From: Patescibacteria group bacterium
Lineage (GTDB): Bacteria > Patescibacteriota > Minisyncoccia > Minisyncoccales > Minisyncoccaceae
NCBI GenBank assembly: GCA_030156465.1
Contig: JASGMO010000004.1
Coordinates: 1 to 20,075, forward strand
Reading direction: 5' to 3'
DNA: 20,075 bases
This document shows positions 7,337 to 15,099 of the stretch, in pieces. The first letter of the stretch is position 1. Every line of letters starts with the position of its first letter. Under the pieces are notes generated by a model. The model did no database searches. It saw nothing but the letters and a program-made list of their open reading frames with translations, and had not been told where the DNA came from. A program made the translations under genes and the position numbers.

Positions 7337-8013
7337 AAATCGGAGGATTGCAAAAAGTTACCTTGATAGATTATCCGGGCAAGGTCGCTTGCACGGTTTT
7401 TCTTTCTGGGTGTAATTTTAGGTGCCCTTTTTGTTATTCTCCCGAGCTTGTTTTGCCAGAAGAGATTGAAAAACATCTTGCTATTGAAAAAAAAGATTTC
7501 TTTGATTTTTTATTAAAAAAGAAAGGATTATTAGACGGCTGTGTTATTTGTGGTGGAGAGCCGACTATAAACGGTGAAGAATTAGTTGATTTTTGTAAAA
7601 AGATTAAAGAAATGGGATTCTTAATTAAGCTTGATACCAATGGAAGCAATCCTGATGTTTTAAGCAAAGTCATTCCTTTTGTTGATTATATTGCAATGGA
7701 CATCAAAGCACCATTAAATGAAAAATATATAAATTTCTCTGGCGTTGATTGTCTAGAAAAAGTTAAAGAATCAATAGAAATGATTAAAACATCGGGAATT
7801 GAGTATGAGTTTAGAACAACAATTACAAATCATTCAGTAGATGATGTTTTGAATATAGCAAACTATATTGCTCCAGCTAAAAAGTATTTCTTGCAAAGAT
7901 TTGTTGGTGAAAAAGCAAATATATCAGGAGAAAATTATTTTGTTAAAGAAGAAGATCTAACATTAATCGAAGAAAAAGTAGAAAATCTTTTTGAAATTTT
8001 TAAAATAAGATAA
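7333..8013 (+). CDS. nrdG: Anaerobic ribonucleotide reductase activating protein NrdG (radical SAM)
   Basis: NrdG is the radical-SAM activase that uses a [4Fe-4S] cluster and S-adenosylmethionine to place the glycyl radical on NrdD. The 226-aa protein begins MKIGGLQKVTLIDYPGKVAC, typical of this activase family. It has the cluster motif C27-N-F-R-C31-P-F-C34 (CxxxCxxC). CGGEP (about residues 74-78) is the GGE-type SAM-binding motif, and DTNGS and YIAMDIKAP follow as in related activases. It is longer than E. coli NrdG (about 154 aa) and fits the longer 'NrdG-like' group of anaerobes. The start overlaps the stop of the small glycyl-radical gene by 4 nt, and its stop TAA shares one base with the rhomboid ATG (TAATG). 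A pyruvate formate-lyase activase is an alternative by sequence, but the context with nrdD decides. Confidence 0.92.
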   Translation: MKIGGLQKVTLIDYPGKVACTVFLSGCNFRCPFCYSPELVLPEEIEKHLAIEKKDFFDFLLKKKGLLDGCVICGGEPTINGEELVDFCKKIKEMGFLIKLDTNGSNPDVLSKVIPFVDYIAMDIKAPLNEKYINFSGVDCLEKVKESIEMIKTSGIEYEFRTTITNHSVDDVLNIANYIAPAKKYFLQRFVGEKANISGENYFVKEEDLTLIEEKVENLFEIFKIR

Positions 8014-8576
8014 TGCTCCCTCTCTACGACAAAGTAAAAATTAAAAGAGGAATTCCGTGGGGGATTATTTTTTTGGTTTTAATTAATTCTTTTCTTTTTT
8101 TTATTTCTCCAGATATTAACTTTTTTGGTTTTTCGTTGGAAAATATCTGGAATGGAATGTTATTTACATTAATAACATCATTATTTTTACATGGTAGTTT
8201 TTTCCATCTCCTAATTAATATGTGGTTTTTGTGGGTTTTTGGAATAAACATTGAAATGCGATTAGGGACATTCAAATTTTTATTATTTTACTTATTATGT
8301 GGCATTACAGGATCAATTCTTTTTACTCTTTCAACTGATTCAATAGTGATAGGAGCATCAGCATCAATCGCTGGCCTTTTAGGTGGATATTTAGTTTTGT
8401 TTCCTAAAAACAAAATAAAGGCACTTTTACCACCAATTTATTTGCCAGCAGTAGTTTATATTTTTATATGGTTTTTGCTTCAGATCTTTTCTGTTGGTCA
8501 AATGGAGATATCTACTGCTTATTTATCTCACATTGGAGGATTTATTGCAGGAATTATTTTGATTAAGAAAATATGA
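8013..8576 (+). CDS. Rhomboid-family intramembrane serine protease
   Basis: Rhomboids cleave transmembrane substrates inside the membrane using a Ser-His dyad. The 187-aa protein has about six hydrophobic segments. The family motif LFLHGSFFHLLINMWFLWVFG (about 57-77) carries H60, H65 and N69. The catalytic serine is S116 in GASASIAGLLGG (the GxSx motif), and the catalytic histidine is H173 in SHIGGFIAG. The product is short but complete for the six-helix bacterial type. It is translationally coupled on both sides: TAATG with nrdG, and a 4-nt ATGA overlap with comEC. Its substrate cannot be told from the sequence, and nothing links it to ribonucleotide reduction beyond shared transcription. 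Confidence 0.93.
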   Translation: MLPLYDKVKIKRGIPWGIIFLVLINSFLFFISPDINFFGFSLENIWNGMLFTLITSLFLHGSFFHLLINMWFLWVFGINIEMRLGTFKFLLFYLLCGITGSILFTLSTDSIVIGASASIAGLLGGYLVLFPKNKIKALLPPIYLPAVVYIFIWFLLQIFSVGQMEISTAYLSHIGGFIAGIILIKKI

Positions 8577-9943
8577 CTAATTCCCAGAAATTAGTTTTAT
8601 TATGTTTAAGTTTTATTGGAGGCATTTGTTTTGCTTCTTATTTTTTTGCTTTGAAAATATTTATCATTGGTTTAATTATGATGATTGACAGAAGATCAAT
8701 TTTAATTGGTCTTTGTGTGATATGTTTTTCTTTTGGTTGTTTTCTTGTTGAAAATGAAGTTAACAAAATTAATCAAAATCCTTTATTATCTTTTCATGAA
8801 AAAGAAATAATATTGACGGGTACTATTTCAAAAGAAGTAAAACAAAAAGATGAAAAGACGGAAATAATATTAGGAGATGTTTTAATCTTTACTGACAAGT
8901 ATTCTTTTTTGAAATATGGAGACGAAATTAGGGCAAAGGGGACATTGAGGATCGCTCAGAAAATTGATGGTTTTGATTATCAAGGATATTTAGCCAAGAG
9001 CGGTGTTGTTGGAACAATGGCGTATCCTAAAATAGAATTAATTAGTAGCAATAGTAATGCACTATATGATTTTAAAGAAAAAAGCTCTCAGAAGATTAGA
9101 GATCTAATATCGCCAAGTGTAAGCCCAATATTAGAGGCGATGATTTTAGGTAATTCAGGTAAAATCAATAAAGAGACGAGAGACATTCTAAGTAAAAGCG
9201 GGACAAGTCATATTGTGGCAATATCTGGAATGCATATAGTGATTTTTTCAACAATGATTTTTTGGCTACTTATTAATCTTGGCTTATGGAGGAAACAAGC
9301 ATTAGCATTGTCAATATTCTTTATTTTTCTATATGTGTTTTTTGTTGGTTGCCCCGCTTCTGCTCTAAGAGCGGGAATAATGGTTTCTTTTTTGTTTATT
9401 GCTGAAATTTTTGATAGAAAATCATTCAATTTAAGAACACTTGTTTTAACGGCAACGATTCTTCTTTTATTTAATCCATTGTTGTTAAAATATGACTTAG
9501 GTTTTCAGCTTTCTTTTTTGGCAGTCCTAGGAATAATATTAACCAGCAGTACATTTAATAATTGGTTTAGTTTTATAAAATGGAAGAAGGTAAGGGAAAT
9601 TGTTTCTGCTACTGCTGGAGCTCAAATTTTTAGTTTGCCGATATTGATATCTTCTTTTGGTTATTTTTCCTTAGTTTCTTTTTTTACCAATTTACTTATT
9701 TTACCAATTCTTAGCGTTGTTATGATTTTAGGAATATTGATGGTTTTATTTCCTTTTGGTTTTATTCTTAGCATACCTTGTTCTTTATTGTTATTCTATT
9801 TATTAGCGGTTGTAACATTTTTTTCTCAATTACCATTTGCTACAGCAAGTATTCCTGTTTTCATAATTTTATTATTATATATTCCACTTATATATTTCAT
9901 TTATAAGAGCAATAAAAAAGAGTTGGAATTTTTAGGACAATAG
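8573..9943 (+). CDS. comEC: ComEC/Rec2-type DNA-uptake channel, without nuclease-like domain
   Basis: ComEC forms the inner-membrane channel for single-stranded DNA during natural transformation. The 456-aa protein starts with three or so membrane segments and an extracytoplasmic DUF4131/OB-like region (about 70-155, with FDYQGYLAKSGVVG). The Competence domain follows, with the hallmark HIVAISGMHIVIFSTMIF, then CPASALRAGIMVS and DLGFQLSFLAVLGI, and many transmembrane helices to the end. The C-terminal metallo-beta-lactamase-like domain of full-length ComEC (usually about 700-800 aa in total) is missing; the protein ends in a hydrophobic segment and a charged tail. It may be encoded elsewhere or not needed. 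The start overlaps the rhomboid stop. DNA import fits a lineage that depends on external nucleotides and shares this operon with nrdD/nrdG, though that link is inferential. Confidence 0.92.
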   Translation: MTNSQKLVLLCLSFIGGICFASYFFALKIFIIGLIMMIDRRSILIGLCVICFSFGCFLVENEVNKINQNPLLSFHEKEIILTGTISKEVKQKDEKTEIILGDVLIFTDKYSFLKYGDEIRAKGTLRIAQKIDGFDYQGYLAKSGVVGTMAYPKIELISSNSNALYDFKEKSSQKIRDLISPSVSPILEAMILGNSGKINKETRDILSKSGTSHIVAISGMHIVIFSTMIFWLLINLGLWRKQALALSIFFIFLYVFFVGCPASALRAGIMVSFLFIAEIFDRKSFNLRTLVLTATILLLFNPLLLKYDLGFQLSFLAVLGIILTSSTFNNWFSFIKWKKVREIVSATAGAQIFSLPILISSFGYFSLVSFFTNLLILPILSVVMILGILMVLFPFGFILSIPCSLLLFYLLAVVTFFSQLPFATASIPVFIILLLYIPLIYFIYKSNKKELEFLGQ

Positions 9944-9951
9944 TATATAAT
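9923..9951 (+). promoter_or_regulatory. Sigma-70 promoter, leaderless type, before the GT-B gene
   Basis: TTGGAA at 9923-9928, a 17-nt spacer, and TATAAT at 9946-9951. The ATG follows 6 nt later at 9958, so the transcript should begin at or next to the start codon. The -35 box lies within the 3' end of comEC. Confidence 0.65.
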
Positions 9952-9957
9952 TTTAAT

Positions 9958-11241
9958 ATGAATAAAAAAGCTTGGATAGTTTCAATAAATATGGGCTATG
10001 GACACCAAAGGACAGCTTATCCTTTGAGGTTTTTAGCTAAAAATAATGAAATAATCTGTGCTAATGATTATCCTGATATTCCCGAAAAAGATAAAAAAAT
10101 ATGGGCTAGCTCAAGGAGGTTTTACGAAGCAGTTTCAAGGTTTAAAAAGGTTCCATTGTTAGGGGAATTAGCTTTTTATTTATTTGACCTAACTCAGAAG
10201 ATACATGATTTTTATACTAAAAAAGATACTTCTATACCTAACTTTACTCAGAGAAGAACTTATCCATTATTTAAAAAAGGGTGGGGAAAGCACTTAATTG
10301 AGAAGCTTGATAGTAAAATTCCCTACATTTCTGTTTTTCACAATACCGCTTTTATGGCCGATTATTTTAATTATCAAGGAGATATTTTTTGTGTAGTTTG
10401 TGATACCGACATAGCTAGAAGTTGGGCGCCGTTATATCCTAAAGAATCAAAAATTAAATATTTTACACCGAACAAAAGGACAACAAAGAGATTAATTTCC
10501 TATGGAGTCAAAAAAGAAAATATATTTTTGACAGGATATCCATTGCCACTAGAAAACACGGAAAAAAAGGTTTTAACGCAAGATGTTAAAAATAGAATTC
10601 TTAATTTAGATCCTGCTTCAAAATATAGAGAAAAATATGGATTTGTAATTCGTGAAAAATTAGGGAAACTTCCACAAAAATCAAACCATCCATTAACAAT
10701 TACATTTTGTGTTGGTGGAGCAGGAGCACAAAAAGAAATAGGAGTTGAGTTGGTCAGAAAATTAAAGAAGCAAATCTTTGAAAAAAGGTTAAAAGTAATT
10801 TTAGTAGCAGGAATTAAAAAGAATATTAAAGATTATTTTGAAGAAGAGATTGTCAATGGCGGATTAGGTGATTTTATTGGCCATGGGGTTGAAATAGTTT
10901 ATGCTAATAATTTTGGTGATTATTATGATAAGTTTAATTTGTCACTTCATAAGACAGATATATTGTGGACTAAGCCAAGCGAATTGTCTTTTTATTCTGC
11001 TCTAGGCCTACCAATTATTATTGCCCCGCCAATTGGATCACAGGAGGACTTTAATAGGAGATGGCTTTTAAAATCAGGATTTGGAATTGATCAGGGTAAT
11101 ATAGAGCAGGTTAAAGATTGGCTTTATGATTGGATAGATTCTGGTTATTTAGCTGAAATGGCGATGGAAGGATACATTGAAGGGGAAAGAGATGGAGTAA
11201 GTAAAATTAAAGAACATATTGAAAAATGCTCTGGATTTTAG
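9958..11241 (+). CDS. Putative GT-B glycosyltransferase (MurG / glycolipid-synthase-like)
   Basis: The 427-aa protein has an N-terminal MGYGHQRTAYPL (about 12-23), matching the GxGHxxAA acceptor-side loop of MurG and of mono-/diglucosyl-diacylglycerol synthases. The C-terminal half shows TITFCVGGAGAQKE and then KPSELSFYSALGLPIIIAPP, similar to the nucleotide-sugar-binding region of GT-B enzymes of family GT28. It has no transmembrane segment, so it is probably cytosolic or membrane-associated, transferring a sugar to a lipid or lipid-linked acceptor. The exact substrate cannot be read. Its own leaderless-type promoter precedes it, and its last 16 nt overlap the EamA transporter gene. Similarity is limited to short motifs, so the family call is moderate. 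Confidence 0.65.
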   Translation: MNKKAWIVSINMGYGHQRTAYPLRFLAKNNEIICANDYPDIPEKDKKIWASSRRFYEAVSRFKKVPLLGELAFYLFDLTQKIHDFYTKKDTSIPNFTQRRTYPLFKKGWGKHLIEKLDSKIPYISVFHNTAFMADYFNYQGDIFCVVCDTDIARSWAPLYPKESKIKYFTPNKRTTKRLISYGVKKENIFLTGYPLPLENTEKKVLTQDVKNRILNLDPASKYREKYGFVIREKLGKLPQKSNHPLTITFCVGGAGAQKEIGVELVRKLKKQIFEKRLKVILVAGIKKNIKDYFEEEIVNGGLGDFIGHGVEIVYANNFGDYYDKFNLSLHKTDILWTKPSELSFYSALGLPIIIAPPIGSQEDFNRRWLLKSGFGIDQGNIEQVKDWLYDWIDSGYLAEMAMEGYIEGERDGVSKIKEHIEKCSGF

Positions 11242-12125
11242 CAATAACTTCTGCCTATATTTGTTTTGCACTAGCTTCACTCGGAGATAGGATTGTTTTG
11301 TCTGGTCCATCTCGCCCTAAGTCATATACTTTTTTTGTTGGCACTTTAAGTGTAGCGGTAATTTTCTTAATTCCCTTTATAGGGATTAATGTTCCTCAAG
11401 GAATATTGTGGCTATGGATTATTTTAGCTGCACTATTTAATATACTTGGAATTTATTCAATGTTTACTGCTTTAGACAATTTTGATGTTTCTAAAATTGT
11501 CCCAACTATTGGAGCATTACAACCAATTTTTGTTGTTGTTTTTTCTCTTTTAATTTGGGGAGGAAATGCAATGAAGGGCAACCAAGTTTTTGCTTTTGCA
11601 ATTCTTTTGTTGGGAAGTGTCTTAATCTCAATTGAAAAAAACTATAGAGTTACTAGAAGAAGTTTGAAGTTGTCTTTTTTTGCTGCTTTGTTTTTTGCCC
11701 TAGAAATGATTTTTGCAAAAATTGCCTATTTAGATATTGCTTTTTGGGATGGCTTTATTTGGATGAAGATATTTGGCTTTGTTTTTGTTATGGGATTTCT
11801 TTTCAACAAAACATTTAGAAGCGATATATTTAAAGTTGATCAAAAGTTGAACAAAAATACTAGCATAGTATTTTTATTGGCTCAAGGATTTGGCGGATTA
11901 GCTAATATTCTTCAAGGATGGGCGGTTTCTTTAGTGCCATTAGCTTATTTAGGAATAATGAATGCTATGAAGGGTCTTCAATATGTATTTTTGTTTATTT
12001 TTGTTTTAATAGTTTCTATTGCTTTTCCAAAATTATTAAACGAGAAGGTGTCAAAAAGAATTATTATCCAAAGAATTGTAGCCATTATTTTAATAGTGAT
12101 AGGTCTTGGAGTATTATTTCTTTGA
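11226..12125 (+). CDS. EamA/DMT-family membrane transporter
   Basis: The 299-aa protein is almost wholly hydrophobic, with roughly ten predicted transmembrane helices in two repeats (about 1-135 and 145-299), as in the drug/metabolite transporter superfamily. The repeat boundary is marked by SVLISIEKNYRVTRRSLKLS (about 136-155). A proline/asparagine-containing stretch, NFDVSKIVPTIGALQPIFVV, matches the EamA pattern near the end of helix 3 and the start of helix 4. The substrate is unknown; EamA proteins export amino acids, sugars or lipid-linked sugars. The 16-nt overlap with the GT-B gene suggests a joint function, for example moving its product across the membrane, but that is inference. 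The start ATG at 11226 gives a normal first helix. Confidence 0.8.
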   Translation: MLWILAITSAYICFALASLGDRIVLSGPSRPKSYTFFVGTLSVAVIFLIPFIGINVPQGILWLWIILAALFNILGIYSMFTALDNFDVSKIVPTIGALQPIFVVVFSLLIWGGNAMKGNQVFAFAILLLGSVLISIEKNYRVTRRSLKLSFFAALFFALEMIFAKIAYLDIAFWDGFIWMKIFGFVFVMGFLFNKTFRSDIFKVDQKLNKNTSIVFLLAQGFGGLANILQGWAVSLVPLAYLGIMNAMKGLQYVFLFIFVLIVSIAFPKLLNEKVSKRIIIQRIVAIILIVIGLGVLFL

Positions 12126-12150
12126 TTTTTTCTTGATTTTTAGCTATAAT
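12122..12150 (+). promoter_or_regulatory. Sigma-70 promoter, leaderless type, heading the GH-GT2-htrA-dnaG-rpoD operon
   Basis: TTGATT at 12122-12127 (overlapping the transporter's stop), a 17-nt spacer, and a perfect TATAAT at 12145-12150. The ATG at 12158 is 7 nt downstream. No Shine-Dalgarno sequence is present between them. Confidence 0.7.
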
Positions 12151-12157
12151 CTTAATA

Positions 12158-13153
12158 ATGCTTCCCATTGTCAAGTATTTTTTATGGATTTTCTTATTAA
12201 TAATTATACCGATAATTATCTATTTTTTCGTTGGTTTTAGTGAGAAAAATGAAGATATTAAATGGGGAGTCAACTTTTCTTCTAAACAAGCAAAATTTTT
12301 AGAGCTTGATGAAGAAGAAACATATCTTGCATTAATAGAAGATCTTGGTTTTAAAAAGATTAAGATATCGGTTCATTGGGATTTGCTTGAAAAAGAATTT
12401 GAAGAATATGATTTTTCTTTTCTTGATTGGCAAATTCAAAAAGCTAAAGAAAACAACGTAGAAGTAGTTTTAGCAATAGGAATGAAAACTCCTCGCTGGC
12501 CAGAATGTCATATTCCTGAATGGGCGGAGGACTTGGACAAAAAAGACCAGCAGTCAAGTATTATTAATTTAATTGAAACAATTGTTGAAAGATATGAAGA
12601 TGAGGAAATTATAACAGCTTGGCAAATTGAAAATGAGACATTTTTAAATTTTGGCAAGTGCCCATGGACAGATAAAGATTTTTTTGAAAAAGAAATTAAA
12701 ACAATTAAATCAATTGATAAAAAGAGGCCAGTTATTGTTACTGATAGTGGAGAGTTATCTTTTTGGATTGCTTCTTCAAAAACGAATGGAGACATTTTAG
12801 GAGTTACTACCTATAGGATGATATGGGAAAGTAACATCAAGAGATATATTCCATATATTTTACCACCGATTTTTTATGAAAGAAGAGCTAATTTAGTAAA
12901 GATAATATTTGACAAAGAGGTTATTGGAACTGAGCTTCAAGCAGAGCCCTGGTGTACTAATTCAATAATGAATTCTTCTCTGGAGGAACAAGCAAAAACA
13001 ATGAATTTGGAACAATTCAAAAAAAATGTTGATTTTGCTAAAAAAACAGGAATCAAAGAATTTTATTTTTGGGGTGGTGAATGGTGGTATTATATGTTAA
13101 CTAAAAATGGAGATGATAAAATATGGAATGAAGTTAAAAGTATGTTAAATTAA
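12158..13153 (+). CDS. Membrane-anchored clan GH-A-like glycoside hydrolase
   Basis: The 331-aa protein has an N-terminal transmembrane anchor (about residues 7-26) followed by an extracytoplasmic domain. The domain reads like a beta/alpha-barrel hydrolase of clan GH-A (GH5/GH42-like). WGVNFSSKQAKFL opens the barrel, KISVHWDLLEKEFEEYDFSF resembles the 'W...E....YdWs.lD' pattern, and VVLAIGMKTPRWP is the third strand. AWQIENE has N159-E160 as the likely acid/base, and VIGTELQAEPW holds E259 or E263 as the candidate nucleophile. The aromatic-rich FYFWGGEWWYY near the end fits a sugar-binding strand. The substrate is unknown; an extracellular or cell-surface polysaccharide is plausible. Its stop lies 4 nt before a GT2 glycosyltransferase. 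Confidence 0.7.
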   Translation: MLPIVKYFLWIFLLIIIPIIIYFFVGFSEKNEDIKWGVNFSSKQAKFLELDEEETYLALIEDLGFKKIKISVHWDLLEKEFEEYDFSFLDWQIQKAKENNVEVVLAIGMKTPRWPECHIPEWAEDLDKKDQQSSIINLIETIVERYEDEEIITAWQIENETFLNFGKCPWTDKDFFEKEIKTIKSIDKKRPVIVTDSGELSFWIASSKTNGDILGVTTYRMIWESNIKRYIPYILPPIFYERRANLVKIIFDKEVIGTELQAEPWCTNSIMNSSLEEQAKTMNLEQFKKNVDFAKKTGIKEFYFWGGEWWYYMLTKNGDDKIWNEVKSMLN

Positions 13154-13157
13154 AAGT

Positions 13158-13865
13158 ATGTTAAGTATAATTATACCAACATTAAATGAGGAGAAGAACA
13201 TAACGAGAATTTTAGAGCTTATTAAAAATAGTAAGTTTAGTGATTATGAAGTAATTATTGCTGATGCTGGGTCAACTGATAGAACGGTGAAATTAGCTAA
13301 AGATTATGGTTGCATAATTATTAAAGGGGGACTTCCAGCAAGGGGTAGGAATTGTGGAGCAAAAATTGCTAAAGGTGACATTCTTTTATTTCTTGATGCT
13401 GATTTAGATATAAGGCCTAATGATTTTGTTTCGCAAGCAGTTAAAAGATTTAACGAGAAAAAGTTAGACATTGCTTCTTTTCCAATATATCCTCAAAAGA
13501 ATAACTTCTATATGAATCCGATTACATTAAGTTTATTTTACAATATACCGCAGTTTCTTTTCAGGGATATTTTTCCAATGGGAGCAATGGGTATAATGGT
13601 AAAAAAAGATTTGTTTAATAAAGTGGGGGGGTTTGATGAAACAATTAGTTTAGCTGAAGATCATTATTTTATTAGGCAAGCAGATATCACGGGAAAATTT
13701 GGTATAATTTCTTCTGTTAGAATATATATGCCATTAAGAAGATTTGAGACAGATGGTTATTTTAAAACAGCATTTAAGTATTTAGTTTGTGGAGTGAGAT
13801 TACTCTTTTCAAAACCAACAAGAGATATTAAATACGAATTTAATCATTATAATAATAAAAAATAA
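13158..13865 (+). CDS. Family 2 glycosyltransferase (GT-A fold)
   Basis: The 235-aa protein opens MLSIIIPTLNEEKNITRILE, the classic GT2 N-terminus. IIADAGSTDRTVKLAKDYG follows, then the metal/nucleotide-sugar motif FLDADLD with D80-A81-D82 (DxD). MGAMGIMVKKDLFNKVGGFDETISLAEDHYF at about 145-175 matches the GGFDE...ED acceptor and catalytic-base region. The C-terminal stretch is mildly hydrophobic and may contact the membrane. It probably adds a sugar to a lipid or surface glycan. The TA-rich gap to the previous gene is 4 nt, with no separate promoter seen, so it belongs to the operon led by the hydrolase. Confidence 0.88.
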   Translation: MLSIIIPTLNEEKNITRILELIKNSKFSDYEVIIADAGSTDRTVKLAKDYGCIIIKGGLPARGRNCGAKIAKGDILLFLDADLDIRPNDFVSQAVKRFNEKKLDIASFPIYPQKNNFYMNPITLSLFYNIPQFLFRDIFPMGAMGIMVKKDLFNKVGGFDETISLAEDHYFIRQADITGKFGIISSVRIYMPLRRFETDGYFKTAFKYLVCGVRLLFSKPTRDIKYEFNHYNNKK

Positions 13866-13867
13866 TT

Positions 13868-15097
13868 ATGTACGAATTACCAGAATTTAACATAAAAAAA
13901 AGAGAACAACCAAAAAAGTCATTTAAAGGATGGTTTTTAATAGGAGTTTTTCTATTGGGGATTTTAGGAGGATCTTCTGCTAGTTATATTTTTTATTTAA
14001 AATTAAAACAGGAAGTTGTTAACGCAGGAGTTCCGATTATTCACTCAGAAAAAATAGTTGAAAAAGAATATATCCCTCAAACAACTCAAGAACAAAAAAT
14101 TATCAATATTGTAAAAGAAAATTCTTCATCAGTTGTAAGTGTGGTTGCTTATAAAGATATGCCTGTTTATGAACAGACATATGATCAGGATTTATTCTTT
14201 ATTATTCCAAGATTAGAACAAAAAGGAACTGAAAGGCAACAAGTGGGAGCTGGGACTGGTTTTATTGTTTCGGGCGATGGATTAATATTGACTAATAAAC
14301 ACGTCGTGAGTGATGTTGATGCAGAATATGTTGTCGTGATGAATGATAACAAAGAATATAACGCAAAGGTTTTGGCTAGAGATCCAGTTCAAGATTTAGC
14401 AATAATGAAAATTGAAGGAGGCAATGACTTCAAGCCCTTGCAGTTTGGAAGTGTGGAAGATGTTCAAATAGGTCAAACAGCTATTGCCATTGGTAATGCC
14501 CTAGGAAGATTTCAAAACACTGTTTCAGTTGGCGTTATTTCCGGGCTAGGCAGAACAATTGTTGCGACAGGATCTGATTTTAGCACCGAAAGATTAGAAG
14601 ATATTATTCAAACAGATGCAGCGATTAATAAAGGAAATTCAGGAGGACCACTAATTAATTTAAAGGGGGAAGTTATTGGTATTAATACAGCGGTATCTAT
14701 GGAGGGACAAAATATTGGTTTTGCTATTTCAATTGATAAGGCAAAAAGAAGCCTTGAGCAAGTCAAGACATTGGGCAAAATATCCTATCCATATATGGGG
14801 GTAAGATATATTATTTTAGATGAAGAAATTGCTAAAGCAAGAGATGTTGAGATTGATTATGGAGCATTAATTGTGGGAGATGATGATTCAGCGGTTGTTG
14901 AGGATTCTCCAGCTCAAAAAGCAGGAATAAAAGAAGGGGATGTAATTTTAGAAATGAATGGAGAGAAAATTACAAAAGATAATTCGTTAGCAAAGATAAT
15001 TTCTAAGTATGATCCTTTTGACAAAGTTAATCTTAAAATATTAAGAGATGGTCAAGAAATATATTTAAATCTTACTTTAGGAGAGTGGGAAGAATAA
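13868..15097 (+). CDS. htrA: HtrA/DegP-like trypsin-fold serine protease with PDZ domain
   Basis: HtrA proteases degrade or refold misfolded envelope proteins. The 409-aa protein has a cytosolic N-tail, a transmembrane anchor (about 22-44), and a trypsin-like domain with catalytic triad H145 (LTNKHVVSD), D176 (DPVQDLAIMKIEG) and S258 (INKGNSGGPLINL). One PDZ domain follows (about 305-400, with SPAQKAGIKEGDVILEMNGE). The single PDZ and N-terminal anchor resemble the HtrA/DegS type common in Gram-positive and CPR bacteria. The start ATG is 2 nt after the GT2 stop. The end lies 2 nt before the dnaG ATG, and this gene's 3' end supplies the purine-rich stretch that may serve as dnaG's ribosome-binding site. 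Confidence 0.95.
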   Translation: MYELPEFNIKKREQPKKSFKGWFLIGVFLLGILGGSSASYIFYLKLKQEVVNAGVPIIHSEKIVEKEYIPQTTQEQKIINIVKENSSSVVSVVAYKDMPVYEQTYDQDLFFIIPRLEQKGTERQQVGAGTGFIVSGDGLILTNKHVVSDVDAEYVVVMNDNKEYNAKVLARDPVQDLAIMKIEGGNDFKPLQFGSVEDVQIGQTAIAIGNALGRFQNTVSVGVISGLGRTIVATGSDFSTERLEDIIQTDAAINKGNSGGPLINLKGEVIGINTAVSMEGQNIGFAISIDKAKRSLEQVKTLGKISYPYMGVRYIILDEEIAKARDVEIDYGALIVGDDDSAVVEDSPAQKAGIKEGDVILEMNGEKITKDNSLAKIISKYDPFDKVNLKILRDGQEIYLNLTLGEWEE

Positions 15098-15099
15098 TT

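Noticed and set aside
11918..12136. 72-codon frame overlapping the end of the EamA gene
   Set aside because: It is out of frame within a gene with clear transmembrane structure, and its composition is that of a shifted reading.
15085..15099. GTG start for DnaG
   Set aside because: It would overlap htrA and add only MGRII. ATG 15100 with an upstream GGAAG gives the standard N-terminus.
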